A stretch of 32,872 bases of DNA, from NCBI GenBank assembly GCA_937868725.1, contig CALMMQ010000037.1:1-32872 (forward strand), in the 5' to 3' direction. Below the pieces are notes generated by a model. The model was not told the origin of the DNA and made no database searches. It worked only from the letters and a program-made list of their open reading frames with translations. The position numbers and the translations under genes are program-made. Position 1 is the first letter of the stretch; each line of letters begins with the position of its first letter. The stretch comes from an uncultured Pleomorphomonas sp. (GTDB lineage: Bacteria; Pseudomonadota; Alphaproteobacteria; Rhizobiales; Pleomorphomonadaceae). Shown piece after piece: positions 26,246 to 32,872 of this stretch.

Positions 26246-26288
26246 GCATTTCTTTTCGGCGGTGCGATTTCCTGCCGCCGGGAAATGC
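26246..26288. repeat. Nested hairpin after the MarR gene
   Basis: GCATTTC (26246-26252) pairs with GAAATGC (26282-26288), and inside CGGCGG (26257-26262) pairs with CCGCCG (26275-26280). Only CTTTAG follows the stem, so termination of the MarR transcript is possible but weak. Confidence 0.45.
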
Positions 26289-26381
26289 TTTAGGGTTGGT
26301 TGAATCGTTCCACGCCACGACTGCCGTACCTGGTTGCCGCCCCGCGCGGCGCCTGGACCGGCGTCTCTCCGAGACCGCATC

Positions 26382-27341
26382 ATGCCAGCCGACGGGCCTG
26401 CCGCGCCCAAGCCGACCAACCGGGTCGGTCCCCGCAGCCTCATTCCCATTCTCGGATCGACGGTTGTCTTCGCCCTTCTCGATACGACGGCCAAGTACGC
26501 CGGCCGCATCCTGCCGGTGCTCGAGGTGGCCTGGTTCCGCTATCTCATCAACTTCCTGATGGCCGTCGTCGTCTACAATCCCGTGGTGGCGCCGCAGGCC
26601 TGGAAGGTGACGCAGCCGGGCCTGCAGGTGGTGCGCGCCATGCTGCTCGCCATCATGACGCTGTGCAACTTCCTGGCCTTCCACTACCTCCAGTTGGCCG
26701 TGACCACCACCATCGGCTTTCTGACACCGCTGGTCATCACGGCGCTGTCGGTGGTCGTGCTGCACGAGCGCATCGACCCCCACCGCCTGGCCGCCATCAT
26801 CGGCGGCTTCATCGGCGTGCTGCTGGTGACGCGCCCCGGCCTCGGCGGCTTCCACCCGGCCATGCTGCTATCGCTCGTCAACGTCGTCGTCGCCGCCGTC
26901 TACAATATGCTGACGCGCCACCTCGCCCAGCGCGAATCCGCCGGTTCCATGGTGCTGATGCTGGCCGGCGTGCCGACGCTGCTGCTGGCGCCGGTGATGC
27001 CGTTCATCTGGCAGACGCCGGACCACCTGTGGCTCTGGCTGGCGCTGATCTTCATCGGCGCCGCCGGCGGCTACGGCCACTTCCTGGTCATGGAAGCCCA
27101 CCGCCACGCCACCGCCGCCGCCCTCGCCCCCTACAGCTACGCCAGCCTCCTGTGGATAGTGCTGACCGGCTATGTCGTTTTCGGCGATGTGCCGAGCCTG
27201 TGGACAATCGTCGGCGCCGCCGTCGTCGTCGCCTCGGGCCTCTACCTTTTGCGCCGGGAACGGCTGGAAAGCGGGGCAGGCCGACGGCCAGACAGGGCCC
27301 AGCCTGGCGGCAAGGAGCTTGACGGCAACCGACACCATTGA
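26382..27341 (+). CDS. DMT-superfamily (EamA) transporter
   Basis: This 319-residue inner-membrane protein has about ten transmembrane segments in two EamA repeats. Distinctive stretches include LDTTAKYAGRILPVLEVAWFR, FLTPLVITALSVVVLHE and APYSYASLLWIVLTGYVVFGDVPSL. The last resembles the corresponding part of the transporter at 4914-5834, so the two are paralogues. The charged C-terminal tail (about 25 residues, RRPDRAQPGGKELDGNRHH at its end) is not membrane-like. I start at the ATG at 26382, just before a short polar lead-in to helix 1. The substrate is unknown. It lies 57 bp upstream of a LacI-type regulator gene on the same strand. Confidence 0.87.
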   Translation: MPADGPAAPKPTNRVGPRSLIPILGSTVVFALLDTTAKYAGRILPVLEVAWFRYLINFLMAVVVYNPVVAPQAWKVTQPGLQVVRAMLLAIMTLCNFLAFHYLQLAVTTTIGFLTPLVITALSVVVLHERIDPHRLAAIIGGFIGVLLVTRPGLGGFHPAMLLSLVNVVVAAVYNMLTRHLAQRESAGSMVLMLAGVPTLLLAPVMPFIWQTPDHLWLWLALIFIGAAGGYGHFLVMEAHRHATAAALAPYSYASLLWIVLTGYVVFGDVPSLWTIVGAAVVVASGLYLLRRERLESGAGRRPDRAQPGGKELDGNRHH

Positions 27342-27370
27342 CCTGCGGCCGTAATTCGCCTCATTTAATT

Positions 27371-27381
27371 TTTGGCCCAAA
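27371..27381. promoter_or_regulatory. Candidate operator upstream of the LacI-family gene
   Basis: TTTGG-C-CCAAA is a perfect 11-bp palindrome 18 bp before the start codon, inside a locally AT-rich stretch that also contains TTTAATTTT and CGTTTATT. LacI-family regulators often bind near their own starts, but the site is short and the assignment tentative. Confidence 0.3.
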
Positions 27382-27398
27382 TCGTTTATTGGACGACT

Positions 27399-28433
27399 AT
27401 GACGATCGACAACAAGGACGACCTCAGGCGATTCCGGCGTCGGCGCGTGACGCTGAGCCAACTCGCCGCCCAGCTCGACGTGTCAACGGCCACCGTTTCG
27501 TTGGCCTTGCGCGACAATCCCGCCGTCTCCGCCGAAACGCGCAAGAAGGTGCAGGCGTTGGCCCAGGAGATGGGCTACATCTACAACCGTCAGGCCGCCT
27601 CGCTCCGGACCGCCCGCACCGACATTGTCGGCGTCGTCGTCCATGACGTGCTGAACCCCTACTTCGCGCAAGTGTTCCGCGCCGTCGAATCCGAGCTTGA
27701 GAAGCACGGCTTCACCATCCTCATCTGCAACCACCGTGACGACATTGCCCGCCAGCGCAATTTTGTGCAGGTGCTGCAGCAGCAGAACGCCGACGGTCTG
27801 GTCATCTGCCCCTCGGTCGGCACCACGTCGGCCGACATCGACTCCATCATGCGCACCGGCACGCCGGTCACCGTCATCTGTCGCGACGTCGACGGTTCCG
27901 CCGCCCCCAGCGTGCGCGGCGACGACAAGCGCGGCATGTACGAGATCACGCGCCTGCTCATCGACAAGGGCCACACCGACATCGCCTACGTCGGCGGCAT
28001 CCGCTACACGTCCTCGGGCCGCGACCGCCACGCCGGATTCATCAAGGCCATGGACGAAGCCGGCCTGACGCCGGTGGCCGACCTGCCCGAACTGATGACC
28101 CAGAGCGACGGTCGCAAGGCGGCCGAGCATCTCGCCGGCCTTACCCCGCGTCCGACGGCGGTGGCCTGCTTCAATGACATCATCGCCTTTGGCGTCATGT
28201 CGGGCTTCACCCGCCTCGGCATCAAGCCCGGCAGCGATATCGCCGTCACCGGCTACGACGACGTCGACGGCTCGTCGAGCTGGACGCCGGCGCTGACCAC
28301 GGTACAGAACGGTTCGGAAGAGATCGGCCGTGAGGCGGCCCACGCCATCTTGGCGCTGATCCTCGGTCAGGACCCGCCGTTCGAGCATCGGCTGATCGCC
28401 CCGCAGCTGACGGTGCGCGATTCGAGCGGCTGA
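27399..28433 (+). CDS. LacI-family transcriptional regulator
   Basis: This is a 344-residue LacI/GalR-type regulator. The N-terminal helix-turn-helix with hinge helix is VTLSQLAAQLDVSTATVSLALRDNPAVSAETRKKV, then LAQEMGYIYNRQAASLRT (about residues 17-72). The rest is a periplasmic-binding-protein-like sugar-sensing domain (VGVVVHDVLNPYFAQVFRAVE; VAVTGYDDVDGSSSWTPALTTV at the end). The ATG at 27399 gives the short N-terminal arm preceding the HTH. No sugar catabolic operon is adjacent; the only same-strand neighbour is the EamA transporter, so its target is unknown. Confidence 0.93.
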   Translation: MTIDNKDDLRRFRRRRVTLSQLAAQLDVSTATVSLALRDNPAVSAETRKKVQALAQEMGYIYNRQAASLRTARTDIVGVVVHDVLNPYFAQVFRAVESELEKHGFTILICNHRDDIARQRNFVQVLQQQNADGLVICPSVGTTSADIDSIMRTGTPVTVICRDVDGSAAPSVRGDDKRGMYEITRLLIDKGHTDIAYVGGIRYTSSGRDRHAGFIKAMDEAGLTPVADLPELMTQSDGRKAAEHLAGLTPRPTAVACFNDIIAFGVMSGFTRLGIKPGSDIAVTGYDDVDGSSSWTPALTTVQNGSEEIGREAAHAILALILGQDPPFEHRLIAPQLTVRDSSG

Positions 28434-28452
28434 CGTCGGACCGACGCGGGAC

Positions 28453-28472
28453 GGGGCGGCGCGCGCCGCCCC
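28453..28472. terminator. 20-bp GC palindrome between convergent genes
   Basis: GGGGCGGCGC (28453-28462) is directly followed by its inverse GCGCCGCCCC (28463-28472). It lies between the ends of the LacI-family gene and the GGDEF-EAL gene, so a bidirectional terminator is likely, although no T-run follows on either strand. Confidence 0.5.
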
Positions 28473-28479
28473 CTGCCCT

Positions 28480-30729
28480 TCAGAACGACTGTCTCATGCC
28501 GCAGCCATCGACATAGATCGACTCCACCTGATCGGCCGGCATCGGCCGGGCAAACAGGAAGCCCTGACCGATGTCGGTGCCGAAGTGGCGCAGCATGTCG
28601 CGCTGCATTGTCGTCTCGATGCCCTCGGCGATGACGGAGATGCCGAGGTCGTGGGCGAGCGCCGTCATGCCGCGGACGATGGACCGGCTTTCGCGCTGTT
28701 CGGCCAGCGTCGCCACGAACGACCGGTCGATCTTCAGCAGGTCGACGGGGAACTCCTTGAGGTGCGTGAGCGAAGCATAGCCGGTGCCGAAGTCGTCGAG
28801 GGCAATCTTGATACCCATGCCGGCCAGCTCGACGAGCGTCGGCAGCACGTTGCCAGTGTCCTTGGACAGCAGCACATTCTCCGTCACTTCCACCATCAGC
28901 CGGCCCGGCAACAGGCCGTGCTCGGCCAGTACGCCCTTCAAAAGGGTGGCGAAGTCACCGCGCCGGAACTGCGTCGACGACACGTTGATGGCGATGTGGT
29001 CGTAATCGAAGCCGAGCGCATTCCAGCGCGCCGCCTGCGCCACCGCCTGCCGCACCACCAGATCGCCGATCACCTGACCGAGTTGCGGATCGTCGAGCGT
29101 GGCGCCGAAGAAGGCCGGCGTCGCCACGTAGCCGTCGGGACGGCGCCAGCGCAGCAGCGCCTCGAAGCCAGCCAGTTGACCCGATCGCAGCGACACCTTC
29201 GGCTGGTAGTAGAGTACCAGTTCGTCGGCCTCCACCGCGTGGCGGATGGCGCGCACGATCGACTGGCGCAGTTCGATCTCGTCGCGCATTGACCGGTCGA
29301 ACATGACGAAGCGATTGCGCCCGCGCGCCTTGGCTTCGTAGAGGGCAATGTCGGCGTCCTTGAGCAGTTGGTCCGGCTCGCCGCCGGGAAAGGCCGAGGC
29401 GCAGCCCACCGACAGCGTCACCGGAATGGCCTCGTCCTCGTAGGCGATCGGCTCGGTCAGGTGGGCACGCACGGAATCGGCGATGGCCAACAGTTCGTCC
29501 TGCGCCGGGTTGTTGGTCACCAGCAGCGCGAACTCGTCGCCGCCGAGCCGGGCCACCAGCCCCCGGCCGTCGAGCGCCTGGGTCAGGCGCTGGCCGACTT
29601 CGGCCAGCAGCACGTCACCGGCGTGATGGCCAAGCGTATCGTTGACCTCCTTGAAATGGTCGACGTCGATCAGGAACAGGTCGACGCGGTCCGTTGACGG
29701 CCGCTCGCGATAGAGCGCCCGGTCGAGCCGCTCCTGCAGCACCGACCGGTTGATCAGCCCCGTCACCATGTCGTGCGTGGCAATGAAGCTGACTTCCTCC
29801 TCGGTCGCCCGCTGCACGGTCACGTCCTGGATGGTACCGATAAGCCGCACCGTCCGGCCCTTGCTGATCTCGACGTCGCAGAGGCAACGCACCCAGCGCT
29901 TGTTGCCGGCGGCGGTGATCAGGGGCACCTCGAGCTCGAAGGCTTCACCGGCCGTGACGGCGTGTCGCACCAGCGCCCGCATCTGCTCGCGCATGTCGGG
30001 AGCACAGAACTCAACCCACGATTCGATGGTCAGTTCCATCCGCTTGGCGTCGATCTCGAGGATGCGATAGACCTCACCCGACCAGATTACCTGTTGGGCC
30101 TCGACATAGTATTCCCAGCCGCCGATGCGGGCCAACCGGGCCGTCTGTTCCAGCAGGCGGCGCTGCTTGCCGATCTCCGAACGTTGCGCGGCGATTTCAG
30201 CGTTCTTCCGGGCGCGCTGACGCTGGTCGACCCGCTTCTCGAACTGGGCAAGACGCAGGCGCAGGCGATCGAGCACCGCCAGATGCAGACGCTTGAGATT
30301 GTCGACCTCGACCTCGGAGAACACGCGCGGCCGCGTGTCGAACACCGTCAGCGCCCCAACGCCGACGCTCTTGCGCACCGTGATGGGAATGCTGATCATC
30401 GACCGGAAAGAGAGGCCACCAGTCACCAGCGGATGGTCTTGGAACCGCGGGTCGGTCGACAGATCATTGCAGACGATGGTCTGGCCACTTTCCACCGCGT
30501 AGATGCTGATCGACCGATCAATAGGCAGTTCCCCCCAGGTTTGGCCGGAACTGGCCTTGCACCAGACGCGCTCACGATCATGGAAGGCGATGATGCCCAC
30601 AGGGCAGTTGGCCAGCGCCCGCGCCAGCTCGCAAAAACCATCGAACTCGGGCTCAGGCGCCGTATCGAGAATCTGCAGGCGGCCGAGTTCTCGAACTCGA
30701 CTTTCCAGGCGGTCGTCGCGTGCGCTCAT
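28480..30729 (-). CDS. GAF-PAS-GGDEF-EAL cyclic-di-GMP enzyme
   Basis: This 749-residue cytosolic signalling protein has an N-terminal GAF domain (about residues 20-155), a short coiled-coil rich in Arg/Gln, a PAS domain (about 190-310), a GGDEF domain with the intact GGDEF motif at 396-400, and an EAL domain with EALLRW at 523. EAL catalytic residues are visible in EVTENVLL, LDDFGTGYASL, DLLKIDRSF and AEGIET, so phosphodiesterase activity is expected. Cyclase activity is possible too. The inhibitory RxxD site before GGDEF is missing (DGRG in its place). GGAGAGGA before the ATG at 30729 sets the start. No transmembrane helix is present, so the signal is intracellular. Confidence 0.94.
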   Translation of the reverse strand: MSARDDRLESRVRELGRLQILDTAPEPEFDGFCELARALANCPVGIIAFHDRERVWCKASSGQTWGELPIDRSISIYAVESGQTIVCNDLSTDPRFQDHPLVTGGLSFRSMISIPITVRKSVGVGALTVFDTRPRVFSEVEVDNLKRLHLAVLDRLRLRLAQFEKRVDQRQRARKNAEIAAQRSEIGKQRRLLEQTARLARIGGWEYYVEAQQVIWSGEVYRILEIDAKRMELTIESWVEFCAPDMREQMRALVRHAVTAGEAFELEVPLITAAGNKRWVRCLCDVEISKGRTVRLIGTIQDVTVQRATEEEVSFIATHDMVTGLINRSVLQERLDRALYRERPSTDRVDLFLIDVDHFKEVNDTLGHHAGDVLLAEVGQRLTQALDGRGLVARLGGDEFALLVTNNPAQDELLAIADSVRAHLTEPIAYEDEAIPVTLSVGCASAFPGGEPDQLLKDADIALYEAKARGRNRFVMFDRSMRDEIELRQSIVRAIRHAVEADELVLYYQPKVSLRSGQLAGFEALLRWRRPDGYVATPAFFGATLDDPQLGQVIGDLVVRQAVAQAARWNALGFDYDHIAINVSSTQFRRGDFATLLKGVLAEHGLLPGRLMVEVTENVLLSKDTGNVLPTLVELAGMGIKIALDDFGTGYASLTHLKEFPVDLLKIDRSFVATLAEQRESRSIVRGMTALAHDLGISVIAEGIETTMQRDMLRHFGTDIGQGFLFARPMPADQVESIYVDGCGMRQSF

Positions 30730-30789
30730 GTCTTCCTCTCCACCTCGGGTAAACCAGAAAACGGTTAACTTCGCGTTAGGAAAGGAGCC

Positions 30790-30820
30790 GACAAGCCAGT
30801 TACTACAAATGCTTGTCAAC
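30790..30820 (-). promoter_or_regulatory. Candidate promoter and dyad before the GGDEF-EAL gene
   Basis: On the minus strand TTGACA (complement of 30814-30819) is a perfect -35, but the expected -10 is poor (GCTTGT). The -35 overlaps a dyad GACAAGC (30790-30796) / GCTTGTC (30811-30817), so an activator or repressor may act here. Confidence 0.4.
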
Positions 30821-30854
30821 AAAAACGCCCACCGGTCGGCAAGACCGGCGGGCG
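30816..30854 (-). terminator. Intrinsic terminator of fpr
   Basis: CGCCC-A-CCGGTC (30826-30837) and GACCGG-C-GGGCG (30843-30854) form a 12-position stem with one mismatch and a 5-nt loop. On the minus strand TTTTTGTTG follows. It lies 26 bp past the fpr stop codon. Confidence 0.85.
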
Positions 30855-30879
30855 TCGAAATCTAGACCAAAGTCTATAC

Positions 30880-31653
30880 TTACTTCTCGGCGAAAGCCTT
30901 CTCGATAACGTATTGCGCCGGGCGGGCACCGGTCCCCTCGGCAAAACCGCGTTCTTCGAGAATTCTGACCATGTCGGCCAGCATCGCCTCCGAACCGCAG
31001 ATCATCACCCGGTCAACGGCCGGATCGAGCGGCGGCAGGGCGAGAGCCTGCGGGATGGAACCGTCGGCGAGGCCATCGGTGACGCGACCGGTGTGCACGA
31101 AGGCTTCGCGCGTCACCGTCGGGTAGTACGACAGTTTGCCGTCGACGAATTCGCCAAGGATTTCGTCGTTGGTCACCGCATCGACCACCGACTTGCCGTA
31201 GGCGAGTTCGGCGACATGGCGGCAGCCGTGCAGCAGCACGACGCGCTCAAAGCGTTCATAGACCACCGGGTCCTTGATCACCGACGCGAACGGTGCCAGC
31301 CCCGTGCCGGTCGAGACGAGATAGAGATGACGGCCCGGCAGCAGGCTGTCCTGCACCAGCGTGCCGGTTGGCTTGTGGCCGACCATGACCTCGTCGCCGA
31401 CGGCGATGTTCTGCAGCCGCGACGTCAGGGGGCCGCTCGGCACCTTGATCGAATAGAACTCGAGGTGTTCTTCGAAGTTGGCCGAAGCGATGGAGTAGGC
31501 CCGGACCAGCGGCTTGCCTTCGACCTTGAGGCCGATCATCACGAACTGGCCGTTCTCGAAACGGAAGCCCTTTTCACGCGTGGTGCGGAAAGAAAACAGG
31601 CGATCGGTCCAGTGCGTAACGTCAGTAACCTTTTCCACGTCGAATGCGGCCAT
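30880..31653 (-). CDS. fpr: Ferredoxin-NADP(+) reductase
   Basis: This 257-residue flavoenzyme exchanges electrons between NADPH and ferredoxin or flavodoxin. The FAD-binding motif RAYSIAS (RxYS) lies near residue 50, with KVPSGPLTSRLQ following; the NADP-binding segment is STGTGLAPFASVI and later CGSEAMLADM. The C-terminus AQYVIEKAFAEK follows the bacterial subclass with an extended tail after the usual aromatic end. The length is that of alphaproteobacterial Fpr. GGAG six bases before the ATG at 31653 fixes the start. A terminator follows at 30816-30854. It supplies low-potential electrons in oxidative-stress defence and Fe-S metabolism by family precedent. Confidence 0.95.
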   Translation of the reverse strand: MAAFDVEKVTDVTHWTDRLFSFRTTREKGFRFENGQFVMIGLKVEGKPLVRAYSIASANFEEHLEFYSIKVPSGPLTSRLQNIAVGDEVMVGHKPTGTLVQDSLLPGRHLYLVSTGTGLAPFASVIKDPVVYERFERVVLLHGCRHVAELAYGKSVVDAVTNDEILGEFVDGKLSYYPTVTREAFVHTGRVTDGLADGSIPQALALPPLDPAVDRVMICGSEAMLADMVRILEERGFAEGTGARPAQYVIEKAFAEK

Positions 31654-31786
31654 CGAGATCTCCGAAAAGCAGGTCGGGAAGAATGGGGCGCCCCGCACCC
31701 AGGCCTTGGGGAACGGTCAACGCCAGCCTGCCGCCATCGGCGGACACGCGGCAGGGGCCGGCGGCTCGCGCCGCGCGGCAAAGGCG

Positions 31787-31810
31787 GGCCGGCCAGTGTT
31801 TGGGCCGGCC
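31787..31810. repeat. GC-rich inverted repeat after bioY
   Basis: GGCCGGCC at 31787-31794 and again at 31803-31810 can pair over an 8-nt loop. It sits 15 bp past the bioY stop on the minus strand. No T-run follows, so it is at best a weak terminator. Confidence 0.4.
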
Positions 31811-31824
31811 TCGCGATCGAGCGA

Positions 31825-32394
31825 TCAGGCCCGGTTGAAGCGGCAAGCACCGCGCGCCACCGCCACGGCCAGCGCGATCTTCAGCGCTTCACCCGGCAGG
31901 AACGGCAGCAGGCCGACGGCAATGGCCTTCTCGGTACCGAACAGCACCGACAGGAAGGCGAGACCGCAGGCGAAGATCACCACGTCACCGACCAGCGCGG
32001 CGGCAAGCGTGCCGACGAGCCCCTTGCCGAAGCGCTGGGCCAAAGCGCCAGTCACCACGGCGCTGGCCAGGAAGCCGACGAGGTAGCCAGCCGTGGCCGG
32101 CTTGGCGATCAGCGTCAGGATCGAGCCGCCGGCGTTGAACACCGGCAGACCGGCGGCGCCCTCGACAAGGTAGGTGGCGAGCGTCAGCGCCGCGAAGCGC
32201 CAGCCGAACGTCAGCCCGATCACCAGCACGGCAAACGTCTGCATCGTCATCGGCACCGGGAAGAACGGCACGACGATCTGCGAGGCGGCGGCCACGAACA
32301 GCGAACCGAGCACCACGGCGGCGATCTTGACGGCCGGCGTCGACCGGCTGAGCGAGCCGGCGAAGGTGGATGAGGAGACCGAAACAGCGTTCAT
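31825..32394 (-). CDS. bioY: Biotin transporter BioY
   Basis: This 189-residue integral membrane substrate-binding (S) component of biotin uptake has about six transmembrane helices. Family segments seen are VVPFFPVPMTMQTFAVLVIGL (residues about 40-60, the biotin-side loop), YLVEGAAGLPVF and AGYLVGFLASAVV. BioY works alone or with the energising BioMN pair or a shared ECF module; neither is visible here, so it is either a stand-alone or shared-module type. AAAGGA nine bases before the ATG at 32394 sets the start. The upstream region holds a candidate promoter with a palindrome at the expected transcription start, and a leader with several small hairpins. Confidence 0.93.
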   Translation of the reverse strand: MNAVSVSSSTFAGSLSRSTPAVKIAAVVLGSLFVAAASQIVVPFFPVPMTMQTFAVLVIGLTFGWRFAALTLATYLVEGAAGLPVFNAGGSILTLIAKPATAGYLVGFLASAVVTGALAQRFGKGLVGTLAAALVGDVVIFACGLAFLSVLFGTEKAIAVGLLPFLPGEALKIALAVAVARGACRFNRA

Positions 32395-32531
32395 CGACGA
32401 AGGTCCTTTCAACAACAAGCCTGCCGGCGCCACGTTGCCGGACAACCTGCCAAGGCATCCGGGCGCTGGCCCGGACTCTCTGCAATCTTGGCTGCAAAAA
32501 ACCATTCTGACCGCCGACAGTCAAGGCAACC

Positions 32532-32572
32532 ATATGCCGCATATCATGGAAAACACGTAAATTTCATCTCAA
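32532..32572 (-). promoter_or_regulatory. Candidate bioY promoter with palindromic operator
   Basis: On the minus strand TTGAGA (complement of 32567-32572) and CATGAT (complement of 32543-32548) are 18 bp apart. At the predicted start site lies the palindrome ATATGC-C-GCATAT (32532-32544), a position typical of a repressor operator. It does not match the BioR box I recall for alphaproteobacteria (TTATCTATAA-like). Confidence 0.45.
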
Positions 32573-32695
32573 AACCGGTGTCCAGGGCGGCGAATGGCCG
32601 ACCGCGGCACCCGACGCCGGCGCCGCGCCCCGGCCAGTTTGTCCACCGGTCCGGACGCCGAAAAAACCTAGCCGCAAAAAAAACGACAAAAGGGG

Positions 32696-32724
32696 TTTCC
32701 CTTTTCGGATCCCTCCGCTATACA
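32696..32724 (+). promoter_or_regulatory. Candidate promoter of the initiator tRNA
   Basis: TTTCCC (32696-32701) and TATACA (32719-32724) are 17 bp apart, and the -10 is followed by a GC-rich stretch (CCGCTCGTCGCC) resembling a stringent-response discriminator. The tRNA begins 30 bases after the -10. Confidence 0.55.
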
Positions 32725-32754
32725 CCGCTCGTCGCCGGCTAGCACGGCGCTTGA

Positions 32755-32831
<77 letters not shown>

Positions 32832-32839
32832 ACAGTCAG

Positions 32840-32872
32840 ACAGCTTCGATCCAGCCGGATCGAAGCTGTTTT
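32840..32872 (+). terminator. Intrinsic terminator after the initiator tRNA
   Basis: ACAGCTTCGATCC (32840-32852) and GGATCGAAGCTGT (32857-32869) form a perfect 13-bp stem with a 4-nt loop followed by a T-run. The T-run runs into the end of the window, so its full length is not visible. Confidence 0.9.

Larger units (their letters stand above)
32395..32754. other. Divergent region between bioY and the initiator tRNA
   Basis: This 360-bp region holds the bioY promoter, operator candidate and leader on the minus side and the tRNA promoter on the plus side. The bioY leader (about 140 nt) can form small hairpins such as TCCGGG/CCCGGA and GTTG/CAAC. An A-rich stretch lies at 32661-32690. No coding gene is supported. 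Confidence 0.5.

Overview
The window is about 67% G+C by eye, densely coded, and has strongly G/C-biased third codon positions. The gene content points to an alphaproteobacterium of the Hyphomicrobiales: a DppABCDF set close to the enterobacterial proteins, a 477-residue homospermidine synthase, CbbY beside Rpe and Gph, a CYTH-CHAD protein, BioY, an alphaproteobacterial-type Fpr, and an initiator tRNA with an A-U pair in the anticodon stem. A Pleomorphomonas-like organism would fit, but that is an impression and not a measurement. I see no prophage, insertion sequence, integrase or CRISPR array, so this looks like chromosomal housekeeping DNA.

Layout. 1-2651 (minus): pgl and pgi, glucose-6-phosphate metabolism, separated by a pgi terminator. 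2919-5834 (minus): a DMT transporter, a ThiO-like FAD oxidase and thiD. 5937-7457 (minus): a CYTH-CHAD protein. 7778-13867 (plus): the dipeptide ABC importer dppA-[GNAT]-dppB-dppC-dppD-dppF, with a strong terminator after dppA and an acetyltransferase gene placed between the binding protein and the permease. 13875-16346: an NAD(P)-binding reductase diverging from a LysR regulator that overlaps a 3-methyladenine DNA glycosylase gene. 16436-17457: a DUF2000 gene diverging from an Lrp/AsnC regulator. 17460-19596 (minus): rpe-gph-cbbY, with overlapping start and stop codons. 19757-20014 (minus): a YjhX-family small protein.

20425-21858 (plus): homospermidine synthase, behind an attenuator-like leader. 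21862-25472 (minus): a COG0523/CobW GTPase with a His-Asp metal-binding stretch, an AT-richer small membrane protein, a WD40 protein and an unusual KamA/EpmB-family radical SAM enzyme; a MarR regulator diverges from this group. 26382-28433 (plus): a second DMT transporter and a LacI-family regulator. 28480-32394 (minus): a GAF-PAS-GGDEF-EAL protein, ferredoxin-NADP reductase and the biotin transporter BioY. 32755-32831: initiator tRNA-fMet with its own promoter and terminator.

How the genes connect. The sugar-phosphate genes (pgi, pgl, rpe, gph, cbbY) cover the entry to the oxidative pentose-phosphate/Entner-Doudoroff routes, pentose epimerisation and clean-up of phosphorylated by-products. 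The dpp genes form one importer. The cobW-WD40-KamA group looks like a co-transcribed unit of uncertain purpose. Nothing here is clearly a new defence or mobile system. The least explained parts are the KamA-like enzyme with an altered substrate site, the inserted membrane-protein gene with its palindrome, the acetyltransferase inside dpp, and two terminator-like hairpins sitting directly in front of coding starts (rpe and homospermidine synthase).
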